64,000 nucleotides of DNA from Sphingobacterium sp. ML3W (lineage in GTDB: Bacteria; Bacteroidota; Bacteroidia; Sphingobacteriales; Sphingobacteriaceae). Shown one piece after another: positions 53,773 to 63,697 of the stretch. The notes below the pieces were generated by a model that made no database searches, had not been told where the DNA came from, and saw only the letters and a list, made by a program, of their open reading frames with translations. The translations under genes were made by a program, and so were the position numbers. Within the stretch, counting starts at the first letter, position 1; every line of letters begins with the position of its first letter. The stretch is taken from assembly GCF_029542085.1 (NCBI RefSeq), contig NZ_CP107036.1, positions 1,674,001 to 1,738,000 on the forward strand. Reading direction: 5' to 3'.

Positions 53773-54213
53773 ATGACAGCACGATTAAATATTGCAAAAG
53801 TAGATGCAACAGCTTATAAAGCAATGATGGGTTTAGAAACCTACCTCGCTAATATATTTCTTACCCCTATCCAGAAAGAGCTTATTAAAATAAGAGCATC
53901 CCAAATTAATGGATGTGCTTTTTGCCTTGACATGCACACCAAAGATGCATTAAAGTATGGTGAAACTCCTCAGCGTATATTCTTGCTGAACGCCTGGCGT
54001 GAGACCGAATTATTTAATGCCGAAGAACAGGTTTTATTGGAGATGACCGAGGAGATTACCCTAATTCATCAAGAGGGCCTGACGGAGGAAACTTATCAAA
54101 AAGCGAAGAAACTATTTGACGAAAAACAACTTGCACAGATCATTATCGCTATTATTACAATCAATTCATGGAATAGAATTGGTATAAGCACACATTTGGA
54201 ATTATTAAAGTAG
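53773..54213 (+). CDS. Carboxymuconolactone decarboxylase/AhpD-family protein
   Basis: A 146-residue protein of the AhpD-like CMD family. It carries the redox motif QINGCAFCLDMHTKDALKYG (CxxC with a downstream His), as in peroxide-reducing AhpD-type proteins. It begins RLNIAKVDATAYKAMMGLET and ends ITINSWNRIGISTHLELLK, both normal for the family. Probably a cytoplasmic peroxidase-like enzyme. A terminator lies after it. Confidence 0.88.
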   Translation: MTARLNIAKVDATAYKAMMGLETYLANIFLTPIQKELIKIRASQINGCAFCLDMHTKDALKYGETPQRIFLLNAWRETELFNAEEQVLLEMTEEITLIHQEGLTEETYQKAKKLFDEKQLAQIIIAIITINSWNRIGISTHLELLK

Positions 54214-54281
54214 GTAAACCAGAGACATACCCGGTAGGATGCGAATTCAATCGCTCCCGATAGGATGTAAATGAATTTATA

Positions 54282-54317
54282 AAAATGGGGTCAGTCTAGC
54301 GCGAACGGCCCCGTTTT
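54282..54317 (+). terminator. Terminator after the AhpD-like gene
   Basis: AAAATGGGGTC pairs with GGCCCCGTTTT around a 14-base loop, running into TTTTCGTTT. Confidence 0.65.
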
Positions 54318-54426
54318 CGTTTAAAATAACTAGTCGATAAAATCTTAAATCTACCATCCCACAAATCACATTAATCAGCTATCTTTAATCCGAAAAAAGT
54401 TTATTAAACCAATTAAACGCAGAAAA

Positions 54427-54939
54427 ATGAAAATCGTTAAAAAAATTTTAATTGTTTTGGTTATTCTCATTGCCATTCCCTTAATTGTGGCTCTTTTTGT
54501 TCCTAAAGATTTTGATGCAAAAAGTGAGATTACCATTGACAAACCTAAACAGGAGGTCTTCAACTATGTGAAAATGCTTCGAAATCAAGATTACTTTGGG
54601 GTATGGCAACTTTCCGATCCACAGATGAAGAAATCCGAACAGGGCACCGATGGTCAGGTTGGATTTAAATACAGCTGGGATGGCGAGAAAGTTGGAAAAG
54701 GTTCACAAACGATTACGCGCATCGTAGATGGAGAAACGATCGAAACATCACTTGACTTTGGATTCGGCGAACCGTCAAAAGGTTATTTTAAGCTGAAGGA
54801 AATATCATCGAACCAGACAGCGGTGACCTGGGGCATTACCGGTAAGTCACCTTACCCCTGGAATCTAATGAGCCTATTTATGAATATGGATAAGGATTTT
54901 GATCAAGGGCTCAAAAACTTAAAAGATGTCTTGAAATAG
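54427..54939 (+). CDS. SRPBCC-family protein (polyketide-cyclase-like) with N-terminal membrane segment
   Basis: A 170-residue protein with a hydrophobic N-terminus (KILIVLVILIAIPLIVALFV, about residues 5-24), followed by a START/SRPBCC domain: FDAKSEITIDKPKQEVFNYV, DGQVGFKYSWDGEKVGKGSQ, ITRIVDGETIETSLDFGFGE and GKSPYPWNLMSLFMNMDKDF. Such domains bind hydrophobic ligands in a deep pocket. It is probably anchored to the membrane. No clear operon partner. A bidirectional terminator separates it from the opposite-strand gene. Confidence 0.85.
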   Translation: MKIVKKILIVLVILIAIPLIVALFVPKDFDAKSEITIDKPKQEVFNYVKMLRNQDYFGVWQLSDPQMKKSEQGTDGQVGFKYSWDGEKVGKGSQTITRIVDGETIETSLDFGFGEPSKGYFKLKEISSNQTAVTWGITGKSPYPWNLMSLFMNMDKDFDQGLKNLKDVLK

Positions 54940-54955
54940 CTTCATACATCATAAA

Positions 54956-54999
54956 AAAAGGTATTTAAAGCATAATTAAATGACCTTTAAATACCTTTT
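54956..54999. terminator. Bidirectional terminator
   Basis: Arms AAAAGGTATTTAAAG (54956-54970) and CTTTAAATACCTTTT (54985-54999) are perfect complements and run into T tracts on both sides, between convergent genes. Confidence 0.85.
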
Positions 55000-55018
55000 C
55001 TTCAAAAAACGAATTGAA

Positions 55019-55705
55019 TTAACGACGACTCATCAGAATACGTAAAATATACCAAAACAACAACATAATAGAGGAAAATAGCTGTAATGCAGCCCCTACA
55101 TATTGTTCATTGCCGTAATTATATTTCAGACTTTGCGTTTGGTACAAAATGCTTCCTGAAGCAATCAACACCATGATGATAGAAAACCAAAGTCCCAATT
55201 GAAATCCAAATAATGCGCCCGCGACAATGGCACCCAATGCCAGGAAGCCACCAATAACAAGGATGTTTTTCAGAAAAGAGAAATCCTTGTTTGACATAAA
55301 AGCAACGGCTGTAAGTGCTGTAAACAAGGCCAGCGTCATTATACTTGCCTGGTAAAGCAAGCCCGCACCATCAGTCATCGAAGCGGCAATAAAAATCATT
55401 GGTAGGAAAATAATAGCTTCCAATACAATGTAAAATGCCAGTCCAAGATACTGGGTCTGACGACTCTGCGCTAATGTCCATCGAGAAGACAATGAAGCTC
55501 CCAACCAGAAACATCCGAGGAGAAACAACCAAATAAACTTCCCACTGACCATCCATACAATAAAATCATAAGGAACTAATTTTATCAATAGGGTTTCTAA
55601 AACGATAAATGCTAAAATAGAAAGGGCAACATGAAGATAAGTTTTTTTGTAAAAAACGCCCCTTTCAGCCTCATCGTTAACAAGTAAATACTCTTGTGAT
55701 TCCAT
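55019..55705 (-). CDS. Bax inhibitor-1/YccA-family membrane protein
   Basis: A 228-residue protein with seven hydrophobic segments (about residues 25-48, 54-72, 84-105, 110-130, 140-165, 172-190 and 205-223). Features such as SLSSRWTLAQSRQTQYLGLA, MTLALFTALTAVAFMSNKDF, and an SILYQTQSLKYNYGNEQYVG region match the BI-1/UPF0005 family, including the conserved acidic residue area. Bacterial members act as pH-sensitive calcium-leak channels or interact with membrane proteases such as FtsH. The role here is not shown by the context. Confidence 0.85.
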   Translation of the reverse strand: MESQEYLLVNDEAERGVFYKKTYLHVALSILAFIVLETLLIKLVPYDFIVWMVSGKFIWLFLLGCFWLGASLSSRWTLAQSRQTQYLGLAFYIVLEAIIFLPMIFIAASMTDGAGLLYQASIMTLALFTALTAVAFMSNKDFSFLKNILVIGGFLALGAIVAGALFGFQLGLWFSIIMVLIASGSILYQTQSLKYNYGNEQYVGAALQLFSSIMLLFWYILRILMSRR

Positions 55706-55810
55706 AAAACAGTTAAATAAGATGTATTAATATACATTAAAAATAAGCATTAATTCGATTTTCACAAGAAATAATTTAAGCAGAGCCTATCGAATTACAT
55801 CGCATTGATA

Positions 55811-55841
55811 CAAAAAAAGAGGACCCCGCCTAGCAGGGTCC
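55811..55841 (-). terminator. Terminator of the RND efflux operon
   Basis: GGACCC-c-GC-cta-GC-a-GGGTCC (55821-55841) forms a hairpin; on the minus strand it runs into TTTTTTT (complement of 55812-55818). It follows the last efflux gene. Confidence 0.75.
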
Positions 55842-55856
55842 ATTCAAACAAACAAC

Positions 55857-57296
55857 TTATTTCCAGCCTCCTCCCAAATCTTTGTAGATATTAACAACCG
55901 CATTAAGCTGTTGCTTCTTAGTTTCTATCAATTCAAGTTTTGAATCCAATACATCGCGTTGTGTCATCAGCACTTCCATATAATCAGCACGTGCCGACTT
56001 AAACAGATCGTCTGATACCGTCACAGAATTATTGAGCACTTCAACTTCCTTGGTTTTGAAATCATAACTCTTGCCAAGGTTTTCGATATTAGACAGTTGG
56101 GTAGACACTTCCAAATAGGCATTTAAAATTGCCTTCTCATAATTATAGACTGCCTGTATCTGCTTCGAATTTGCGGTATTGAACTCCGCTTTCAATCCAT
56201 TTTTGTTTAATAGCGGAGCTGCCAACTCTCCTATTATGTTGTACAACATCGATTCGGGCATTTTAAACAAATAGGATGGCTTAAAAGCTTGCAAACCCAG
56301 CGCAGCCGATATTTCCAAGGAAGGATAGAATTCCTTCCGCGCAATCTGTACATCCAATTTTGCAGCAGCAAGTTCATATTCAGCCTCACGGATATCAGGT
56401 CTATTGCTCAGGAGTTGACTCGGTATCCCCGTTTGTACTTTCGCAGGTACCATATCCACGAAGCTACTTTTATCACGTTTGATTTCCTGTGGAAAACGTC
56501 CTAAAAGGAAATTAATTCGGTTTTCAGTTTCCTTAATCTGCTGGCGTGTCTCAAATTCCATTCCTTTGGTTTTTAACACTTCTGCCTGGAATTTTTGAAC
56601 AGCAAGTTCTGTCACGCGCGCCGCCTGCTTCTGTAGTTTTATGACCTCCAGTGCATTGTCCTGCAACTCGATATTCTGTTTGATAATCGTTAGCTGGTTA
56701 TCCAAAGCCAACAATTCATAGTAAGATCGCGCAACCTCAGCGATAAGACTGCTCAGAACAAAGTTTTTACCTTCCACCGTAGCGAGATACCTGTTCAATG
56801 CCGCCTGTTCAGAATCTTTTAGTTTTTTCCAGACGTCGATTTCCCAGCTTGCATAGGCACCTATCTTTAGATCACTCAGTGGATCGGGCATTTCCTTCCC
56901 TGGTGCGATCTCCGTGCTGGCATCCCCAGCTCCCTGGCTTGTATAGCGCCCGACCTTCTCCACACCGCCACCGGCACGTAAACCCACACTCGGTTTCAAT
57001 GCACCTTTTCGCAGTAAAATATCATTCTTGGCAATAGCCAATTCTTGCAAGGTCACATTCAGCTCCTGGTTATTTTTTAATGCAGTATCAATTAAAGCAA
57101 CTAAATTAGGATCACTAAAAAAATCACGCCACTTCATATTGGCCGAATTCGTTGTGTCCTGTGCAAGTGCTTCAGCAAATTGCTGTGGCACTTGCTTGTT
57201 TTCCTGAATCTGAGTCGCTTTAGGAACCTTACAGCCTGTCATTGCTGCGGACAGCAAAACCCCTACTACCCAATATTTATTTGTTTGACTAGCCAT
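55857..57296 (-). CDS. RND efflux outer-membrane channel (NodT/OprM type)
   Basis: A 479-residue outer-membrane factor of a tripartite pump, TolC fold. The N-terminus has a lipoprotein signal (WVVGVLLSAAMTGCKV). Repeated helical hairpins such as SNAANMKWRDFFSDPNLVAL and NQELNVTLQELAIAKNDILL, the turn IPSQLLSNRPDIREAEYELA typical of the family, and the C-terminal ADYMEVLMTQRDVLDSKLEL match OprM/NodT proteins. The start overlaps the RND transporter stop by 8 nt, so the genes are coupled. Confidence 0.9.
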   Translation of the reverse strand: MASQTNKYWVVGVLLSAAMTGCKVPKATQIQENKQVPQQFAEALAQDTTNSANMKWRDFFSDPNLVALIDTALKNNQELNVTLQELAIAKNDILLRKGALKPSVGLRAGGGVEKVGRYTSQGAGDASTEIAPGKEMPDPLSDLKIGAYASWEIDVWKKLKDSEQAALNRYLATVEGKNFVLSSLIAEVARSYYELLALDNQLTIIKQNIELQDNALEVIKLQKQAARVTELAVQKFQAEVLKTKGMEFETRQQIKETENRINFLLGRFPQEIKRDKSSFVDMVPAKVQTGIPSQLLSNRPDIREAEYELAAAKLDVQIARKEFYPSLEISAALGLQAFKPSYLFKMPESMLYNIIGELAAPLLNKNGLKAEFNTANSKQIQAVYNYEKAILNAYLEVSTQLSNIENLGKSYDFKTKEVEVLNNSVTVSDDLFKSARADYMEVLMTQRDVLDSKLELIETKKQQLNAVVNIYKDLGGGWK

Positions 57297-60200
57297 TGTT
57301 ATCGATTTCTTCAGTTAATGGATTTTCATCTTCATGTTTGATAAGTTTACGTTTGGAAGCGATTGTTCCAAAAATAAAGTAGAGCCCCGGTATGACAAGG
57401 ATACCAAAGACAGTTCCAAACAACATCCCTCCTGCCGCTGCAGTACCAATGGTCCGGTTGCCGATCGCTCCAGGCCCAGAAGCCATGACCAATGGAATCA
57501 AACCTGCAATAAACGCAAATGATGTCATTAAGATAGGTCTAAACCTCACCTTAGCTCCTTCCAAAGCTGCTTCGATGATACTGAGTCCCTGCGCATGTCG
57601 CTGTGTGGCAAACTCAACAATTAAAACCGCGTTCTTACCCAATAATCCAATGAGCATGACCAAGGCCACCTGCGCATAGATGTTGTTTTCCAGTCCCAAA
57701 ACTTTGAGCAGGAAAAAGGCTCCAAAAATACCAATTGGCAATGATAACAGAACCGCAAATGGCATGATAAAGCTTTCGTATTGTGCTGAAAGAATAAGAT
57801 AAACAAAGCCTAAACAGATCAAAAAGATATAGATGGCTTGATTACCACGACCCACCTGATCTTTGGAGATACCAGCCCAATCAATACCATAGCCCTGTGG
57901 TAAGGTTTTCGCAGCGACGGCATTGATCACTTCAATAGCCTCACCGCTACTATATCCAGGAGCAGCAGAACCTGAAATTTCAGAAGCCATGTACATATTG
58001 TGCCGCGTGATCTCGGAGAGTCCATATACCTTTTCCATATGCATAAAAGCCGAAAAAGGCACCATCTCATCCTTATCGTTTTTCACATATAATTTCAAGA
58101 TATCTTCAGGAAGAGCCCGATACTGCGGTAATGCCTGTACCATGACCTTATATTGCCGGTCATACTTAATAAAATTGGTTTCGTAGTTACTCCCCACCAA
58201 TGTAGAAAGCGTATTCAGTGCATTGTCAATAGTCACCCCTTTTAATTGAGCCATATCATTGTCGATATGGAGCATGTACTGCGGAAAACTCGCACTGTAA
58301 AATGTAAAAACTGAGGACAACTCCGGTTGTTTATTCAATTCACGGACAAAATCCCTACTTACGGTCTCCATTTTCTTATAGTCACCGGAGCCCGCTTTAT
58401 CCAAAAGCCGCAACTCAAATCCCCCTGCGGCACCATATCCTGGTACTGCTGGTGGCTGGAAAAACTCGATGGAAGCCCCAGGGATATTTTTCGCTGCATT
58501 TTCCAGCTGTTCGATAATTTCCTGCGAGGATTCCTTACGCTCTTCCCAACTTTTTAAATTGATCAGACAGGTTCCGGTATTCGCACCGGTTCCCTCAGTC
58601 AATATTTCATAACCGGCCAATGAAGAAACAGATTGTACACCATCGATGTCCTCCGCCTCCTTCTGCAAAGTTTGAGCGGCCAGATTTGTCCGTTCTAAGG
58701 TCGATCCCGGTGGCGTTTGGATAATGGCATAAATCATCCCCTGATCCTCGTTTGGAATAAAGCCTGCTGGCACGGAATTATTTAAAAAGTAGGCGCCAAT
58801 ACAGAATCCGATCAATACCACAAAAGTAAAGAGACGCTTATCAACGATACCTTTCAGTAAGAAAACATATTTGTTGGACATCTTATCAAACAATCTATTG
58901 AACGCATCCAAAAATTTGTCCACGATAGATTTCTTACGAGGTTTTCCATGATTGTTCTTAAGCATAATCGCACACAACGCTGGTGTCAACGTCAATGCAA
59001 CTACACCGGAAAGGATAATAGATGTCGCCATCGTGATGGAGAACTGGCGATAAAAAATACCGACAGGCCCCGACATAAACGCAACAGGAATAAATACGGC
59101 CGCCATTAGAAATGTAATAGCGATAATAGCACCGCTGATTTCATGCATCGCTTTCTTCGTTGCCTTATAGGCTGAAATATGCAGTTCCTCCATCTTGGCA
59201 TGTACGGCTTCGATGACGACAATGGCATCATCCACAACGACACCAATTGCCAATACCAAGGCAAATAGTGTAATCAGGTTGATTGTGATACCAAAAAACT
59301 GCATAAAAAGGAACGATCCCACTAAGGAAACCGGTACTGCAATGGTTGGAATCAAGGTAGACCGCCAGTCCCCAAGGAATAAAAAGACAACAATCGCCAC
59401 CAGTATAAAGGCTTCAATTAAGGTATGGATAACTTTTTCCATTGAAGCATCCAAAAATTTAGAAACATCATAACTGATTTCGTAATCCAGTCCTTTCGGA
59501 AAAGAAGACTTTAGTTCCTTCATTTTATTTTTAACATCCTGGATTACCTGAGAAGCATTGCTACCATAGGATTGTTTCAGGACAATAGCGGCAGAGGGCT
59601 TCCCATTCAATGTAGAATAAATATCATACATGGCGGATCCAAATTTAATATCGGCAACATCGCGCAAGCGCAACATTTCACCGTTTCCATTTGTTCGTAA
59701 TACGATATTACCATAGCCTTCGGTTGTTGTGAAACGCCCCGGATATTTCAGGACATATTCAAAAGACTGTGAAGTAATCCCGGAAGACTCACCGGCTTTG
59801 CCCGGAGATGCTTCCAAACTTTGCTCTGACAGAGCTTTCATCACCTCCTCAGCGGATATTTTATAGGCGGTCATGCGATCAGGTTTTAACCAGATCCGCA
59901 TCGCCAATTCCCGTGTTCCAAGAATATTCGCGACCCCAACACCGTCTACACGTCTCAATTCTGAAACGATATTCATATCGGCGTAGTTATACATAAAGTT
60001 TCCATCAAGGTCTTTATCCTTGCTATATAGGTTGATATACATCAACATATTGGATTCTTCCCTTGTAATTTTTACCCCCTCGCGTACAACGATAGGTGGA
60101 AGCTTATTAACAACAGAAGCCACACGGTTCTGTACGTTCAATGAAGCTTGATTTGGATCTGTACCTAGATTGAATACCACCTGTATGCTGGCTTCACCAT

Positions 60201-60453
60201 CGTTACCGGCATCTGAAGCCATATATTTCATTCCCGGAACCCCATTGATGGCGCGCTCAAGTGGAATGATAACAGATTTTATCATGAGTTCCCCGTTCGC
60301 ACCCGGGTATTCTGCTGTAATGTTTACTTTAGGTGGCGATATGGATGGAAATTGAGTTACTGGAAGTTGTACCATCGAAAGAACCCCCAGAAACACAATG
60401 ATCAGCGATATAACAATCGAAAGTACAGGTCTATTTATAAAACGACTAAACAT
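57289..60453 (-). CDS. RND efflux permease (HAE1/AcrB type)
   Basis: A 1054-residue inner-membrane proton-driven drug pump with 12 membrane helices and two large periplasmic loops. The start is MFSRFINRPVLSIVISLIIV; the second loop has the family TEEINNGVPG-like region. GVVVDDAIVVIEAV carries the paired Asp of the proton relay, and LLGKNAVLIVEFATQRHAQG holds the conserved Lys in the late helices. PGFIPNEDQGMIYAIIQTPP is the usual loop block. Typical HAE1 size. It lies between its membrane fusion protein (22 bp) and its outer channel (8 nt overlap). Confidence 0.93.
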   Translation of the reverse strand: MFSRFINRPVLSIVISLIIVFLGVLSMVQLPVTQFPSISPPKVNITAEYPGANGELMIKSVIIPLERAINGVPGMKYMASDAGNDGEASIQVVFNLGTDPNQASLNVQNRVASVVNKLPPIVVREGVKITREESNMLMYINLYSKDKDLDGNFMYNYADMNIVSELRRVDGVGVANILGTRELAMRIWLKPDRMTAYKISAEEVMKALSEQSLEASPGKAGESSGITSQSFEYVLKYPGRFTTTEGYGNIVLRTNGNGEMLRLRDVADIKFGSAMYDIYSTLNGKPSAAIVLKQSYGSNASQVIQDVKNKMKELKSSFPKGLDYEISYDVSKFLDASMEKVIHTLIEAFILVAIVVFLFLGDWRSTLIPTIAVPVSLVGSFLFMQFFGITINLITLFALVLAIGVVVDDAIVVIEAVHAKMEELHISAYKATKKAMHEISGAIIAITFLMAAVFIPVAFMSGPVGIFYRQFSITMATSIILSGVVALTLTPALCAIMLKNNHGKPRKKSIVDKFLDAFNRLFDKMSNKYVFLLKGIVDKRLFTFVVLIGFCIGAYFLNNSVPAGFIPNEDQGMIYAIIQTPPGSTLERTNLAAQTLQKEAEDIDGVQSVSSLAGYEILTEGTGANTGTCLINLKSWEERKESSQEIIEQLENAAKNIPGASIEFFQPPAVPGYGAAGGFELRLLDKAGSGDYKKMETVSRDFVRELNKQPELSSVFTFYSASFPQYMLHIDNDMAQLKGVTIDNALNTLSTLVGSNYETNFIKYDRQYKVMVQALPQYRALPEDILKLYVKNDKDEMVPFSAFMHMEKVYGLSEITRHNMYMASEISGSAAPGYSSGEAIEVINAVAAKTLPQGYGIDWAGISKDQVGRGNQAIYIFLICLGFVYLILSAQYESFIMPFAVLLSLPIGIFGAFFLLKVLGLENNIYAQVALVMLIGLLGKNAVLIVEFATQRHAQGLSIIEAALEGAKVRFRPILMTSFAFIAGLIPLVMASGPGAIGNRTIGTAAAGGMLFGTVFGILVIPGLYFIFGTIASKRKLIKHEDENPLTEEIDNNG

Positions 60454-60475
60454 AGTAATTTAAGAGTATGGAGAT

Positions 60476-61558
60476 TTATTCTGTTTTTAACTTCAAATTA
60501 GAAATGGCATCTTTAGGCTGAACGAAGCTGTAGTTGATCTTTTCATCCTCTTTCACTTTCTGTATACCGTCCAATAGGAATTTATCATCTTTTTGAAGTC
60601 CACTGCTGACCACATAAAGATCAGGAAGGGAATTGCTAATTGTGATATAACGAGCTCTTAACTTGCCTGCTTTATCCACGACATAAACATATTTCCGGTC
60701 CTGTAACTCGTAGGTTGCCTTTTGTGGAATAATCAATGCCTGCTTCAATGGAAAATTCATAACGACTTTACCACTTTCACCATGTTTCAATAATCGATTG
60801 GGATTTGGAAATCTCGCCCTAAAGGCAATGTTACCGGTTTCGCTGTCAAATTCACTCTCTATGGTTTCAACCACACCATGTTCTGGAAGCAATTCGTTAT
60901 TGGCAAGCAATAATCCAACATGGGTATCTCCGCGTTTACTCACGTTTGTCTGATAATTCAGGTACTCTGGTTCCGACACATTGAAGTATACCAGCATCTG
61001 GCTATTGTCGGAGAGGCTTGTCAATAACTCGCCCTCATCCACCAAACTTCCTAATTTTAGCGGGATACGGTCAATTGTACCATCAAATGGTGCTCTTATT
61101 TCAGTAAAGGAAAGGTGCAGTTTGGCAATTGCAGAAGCCGCCTTGGCTTGCTCCAGTTTTGCTTTCGCCATCGCAAGTTCGTTGGGGGATACGACATTTT
61201 TATCGGCTAAGCTCTTGGTGTTCTGCACTTCAATCTCGGCGACATTCACTTCCGCCATAGATTTTCTAAACTCTGCTTCATACATTTTGGGCATAATGCG
61301 AAACAGAAGCTGTCCTTTGTGTACAAATTGTCCCTCATCGACAAAAATCTGCTCCAGGTATCCTTTCTCCTGTGCACGTAATTCGATATTACGAAAGGAT
61401 TTAATCTGAGAAACAAAATCCTTACGGATTGTTGTATCCACCTGTACGGGAGAAGTAACATTGAATTTTTCCTTTTCTTCTTTCTCTTCCTTTTTGGAAG
61501 TACACCCAATTTGGCATAATACCATAGCCAAATTAACGAGCATAAATACTCTTTTCAT
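60476..61558 (-). CDS. RND efflux periplasmic adaptor (membrane fusion protein)
   Basis: A 360-residue adaptor that links inner permease to outer channel. It starts with a lipoprotein signal (MKRVFMLVNLAMVLCQIGCT), then a lipoyl-like half (KGYLEQIFVDEGQFVHKGQL), helical hairpin (EFRKSMAEVNVAEIEVQNTK) and barrel domain (FDGTIDRIPLKLGSLVDEGE). Length and order are those of AcrA/MexA-type HlyD proteins. First gene of the three-gene efflux operon; no repressor gene stands beside it, so control is not visible. Confidence 0.9.
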   Translation of the reverse strand: MKRVFMLVNLAMVLCQIGCTSKKEEKEEKEKFNVTSPVQVDTTIRKDFVSQIKSFRNIELRAQEKGYLEQIFVDEGQFVHKGQLLFRIMPKMYEAEFRKSMAEVNVAEIEVQNTKSLADKNVVSPNELAMAKAKLEQAKAASAIAKLHLSFTEIRAPFDGTIDRIPLKLGSLVDEGELLTSLSDNSQMLVYFNVSEPEYLNYQTNVSKRGDTHVGLLLANNELLPEHGVVETIESEFDSETGNIAFRARFPNPNRLLKHGESGKVVMNFPLKQALIIPQKATYELQDRKYVYVVDKAGKLRARYITISNSLPDLYVVSSGLQKDDKFLLDGIQKVKEDEKINYSFVQPKDAISNLKLKTE

Positions 61559-61733
61559 TTGTAAGCGTCTAATTAAAAATAAGTTTGATTGTTTGTTGAT
61601 ATGGTAGTTGAAATAACCTAAGCCTTAGATTGTTGTAATACAAAAAGAACACAGAATCATTAGTCTATCAATGAAAGTCTGAATTATTCGGAATACAACG
61701 AAAATAAAGTTGGGCTATTTCGGAGATTGGCTA

Positions 61734-62135
61734 TTAAATTCTCCAGTTTTGTTGAAGAATATACCTTTGGGGGTGTAAATAAGCGACAAAATTGCAAAAA
61801 GGAATCTTTTTTGCAAAACGAAATACAAAGATAAAAAGTACAACCGCACAGAACAATAAAGCGACAAAATTAGAAGCTGCTTCAAGGTCTTTGGTCAACT
61901 GAAAATTCTCACTGTCAAACTCTTCAATGACGGGGTTCTCATCATGTACGTTTCCAGCTATTAGAGGATCGATGTGGACACTTAGAGAATTAATCCTGTC
62001 CTTCAGGTTGGCATCATTGGGCTGATACATAAAACTGACCGTAGGGCGATCAGATTCGTTAAGCACAGCATGGCTATTACCGCTCCTAATCAATAGGAAC
62101 CCTATAAAACATAGAATTGTAATAACCACTTTCAT
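61734..62135 (-). CDS. Hypothetical protein with signal and membrane segment
   Basis: A 133-residue protein. The N-terminus is a signal peptide (MKVVITILCFIGFLLIRSGN). The middle is acidic (HDENPVIEEFDSENFQLTKD), and near the C-terminus is a hydrophobic segment (about residues 93-112, FVALLFCAVVLFIFVFRFAK) followed by YLHPQRYILQQNWRI. No family recognised. It could be a small single-span periplasmic protein. It lies divergent from nothing and between the efflux operon and the DUF763 gene. Confidence 0.5.
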   Translation of the reverse strand: MKVVITILCFIGFLLIRSGNSHAVLNESDRPTVSFMYQPNDANLKDRINSLSVHIDPLIAGNVHDENPVIEEFDSENFQLTKDLEAASNFVALLFCAVVLFIFVFRFAKKIPFCNFVAYLHPQRYILQQNWRI

Positions 62136-62219
62136 TTGAGGGCAAATATACTAGCGTATAAATAATTTCAATAAGGTTTAACACAATTTAACAAAATGAT
62201 TACAATCCAACAATAATGT

Positions 62220-63434
62220 TTAGAAAAGTGACAACTGTTGCCCTATGTCACCATCCTTTGGAGCTTCTGCCTGACCAAATACGGTTCGACCATTGTACTT
62301 CCAAGAGTCTCTACGTTCTTCTGCTATGACCTGTTGAATATCAAACTGGGGTGTGAAATTATGCTCAACGTCCAATATGATCTGATGGAGTTTATGCATG
62401 GATTTTAATTTATCGCTATTCCCCAGTTTTGACCTTTCGATACCCTTTTGTAAGATTTGAATACTTTGGTCGTAAATATTCAAAGGGACAGGAAAAGGAT
62501 GCCCATCCTTTCCACCATGGGCAAAAGAAAAGCGCGCGGGGTCTTTAAATCGTGCCGGAGCACCATGGATTACCTCACTGACTAGTGCCAAAGATTGTAA
62601 TGTACGCGGCCCCATCCCCTTTAACAGCAAAAGCTCCTCAAAATCCTGAGGCTGATTTTCCCGTGCCACATATAACATCGCTCCTAACCTTTTGAGATCA
62701 ACATCTGCAGCACGTACATCGTGATGGGAAAGCATGACCAATTTTTTAAAGTCCAATAATGCACGGGAAGAATCTTCGTTAACGATAGCCATAATACCTG
62801 TTCTGTTAGGGGCTGCAGCAGAAGCTGTCAAGTTCAAAATAAGACCCTGCGAACGTCCTTCAATACCAGCATGAGGTTCGTCAATGAAAGAGCGAACTTT
62901 CTCTGAATGCCAATGATAGCGGCGGGCAGTTCCATCATGATTATGCATACCCTGTTGTACCACAGCCCAATGACCGTCTTTGCTGACAATAAAATTGTGG
63001 AGGTATAACTGATAACCATCTTGTATAGCCGTATTATCCACCTTGGCCACTAACTTACTTGTTCGAACCAATTTATTCCCGTCCAAACCGGTTTTATCTG
63101 CCAAATAAAGTAGCTCCTGTGGTGTGTCTTTAGAAAATTTACCCTTACCGCCACATATATAAAGGCCGAATGCATCCGCGCAGGGATTGATCGCGCGTTT
63201 TAAAGCGCCCATGACCGATGTTGTAATACCTGATGAGTGCCAGTCCATGCCGAGTACAGCGCCAAAGCTTTGAAACCAAAATGGATCTGCCAATCTCCGG
63301 AGCACCTCATCTTGTCCATAATTCATCAGGATGACCTCCACAATGGATTTGCCCAGTGAACTCATCCGTTCATACAGCCAAGCTGGTACTTTTCCATAGT
63401 GTAGCGGCAAATCCGCCGTTCCTGAATGCCTCAT
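62220..63434 (-). CDS. DUF763-family protein
   Basis: A 404-residue protein of the DUF763 family. With the ATG at 63432-63434 it begins MRHSGTADLPLHYGKVPAWL, the conserved start; an upstream ATG adds eight residues. Family signatures seen are MNYGQDEVLRRLADPFWFQS, LGMDWHSSGITTSVMGALKR, QGMHNHDGTARRYHWHSEKV (a His-rich stretch suggesting metal binding) and LLLKGMGPRTLQSLALVSEV, a helix-hairpin-helix-like segment seen in DNA-binding proteins. The family is widespread in archaea and some bacteria, and its function is not established. The mixture of a metal-like motif and a DNA-binding-like segment makes a nucleic-acid role plausible. Confidence 0.8.
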   Translation of the reverse strand: MRHSGTADLPLHYGKVPAWLYERMSSLGKSIVEVILMNYGQDEVLRRLADPFWFQSFGAVLGMDWHSSGITTSVMGALKRAINPCADAFGLYICGGKGKFSKDTPQELLYLADKTGLDGNKLVRTSKLVAKVDNTAIQDGYQLYLHNFIVSKDGHWAVVQQGMHNHDGTARRYHWHSEKVRSFIDEPHAGIEGRSQGLILNLTASAAAPNRTGIMAIVNEDSSRALLDFKKLVMLSHHDVRAADVDLKRLGAMLYVARENQPQDFEELLLLKGMGPRTLQSLALVSEVIHGAPARFKDPARFSFAHGGKDGHPFPVPLNIYDQSIQILQKGIERSKLGNSDKLKSMHKLHQIILDVEHNFTPQFDIQQVIAEERRDSWKYNGRTVFGQAEAPKDGDIGQQLSLF

Positions 63435-63602
63435 AAATAAAACTAAATATATTAGCACAAATATAACTCTTCTTATTTGCTAAACGAGATTTTCAGAGAA
63501 TTGGGATTTATCATTTACAACACCAAGATCCTATACATGCCTAAGGAAATCAGCAGCATGTAAAACCAGAAAATCAGACTAATAAAAGAATCAATATTAA
63601 AA

Positions 63603-63634
63603 AAGGCTGTATAATCGTGTGATTATACAGCCTT
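63603..63634 (-). terminator. Terminator before the DUF763 leader
   Basis: AAGGCTGTATAATC (63603-63616) and GATTATACAGCCTT (63621-63634) pair perfectly around GTGT; the minus strand continues into a T run (complement of 63596-63602). It ends transcription of the gene at 63698. Confidence 0.85.
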
Positions 63635-63697
63635 CTCGCTATTTCAATATATTACCGGCCAACGCCGGCTGCTTACTATCTATCCATAGTTAAAGAT

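Noticed and set aside
57289..60453. Open frames on the plus strand within the RND operon
   Set aside because: All lie across the conserved AcrB, adaptor or channel coding regions and show no protein-like composition of their own.
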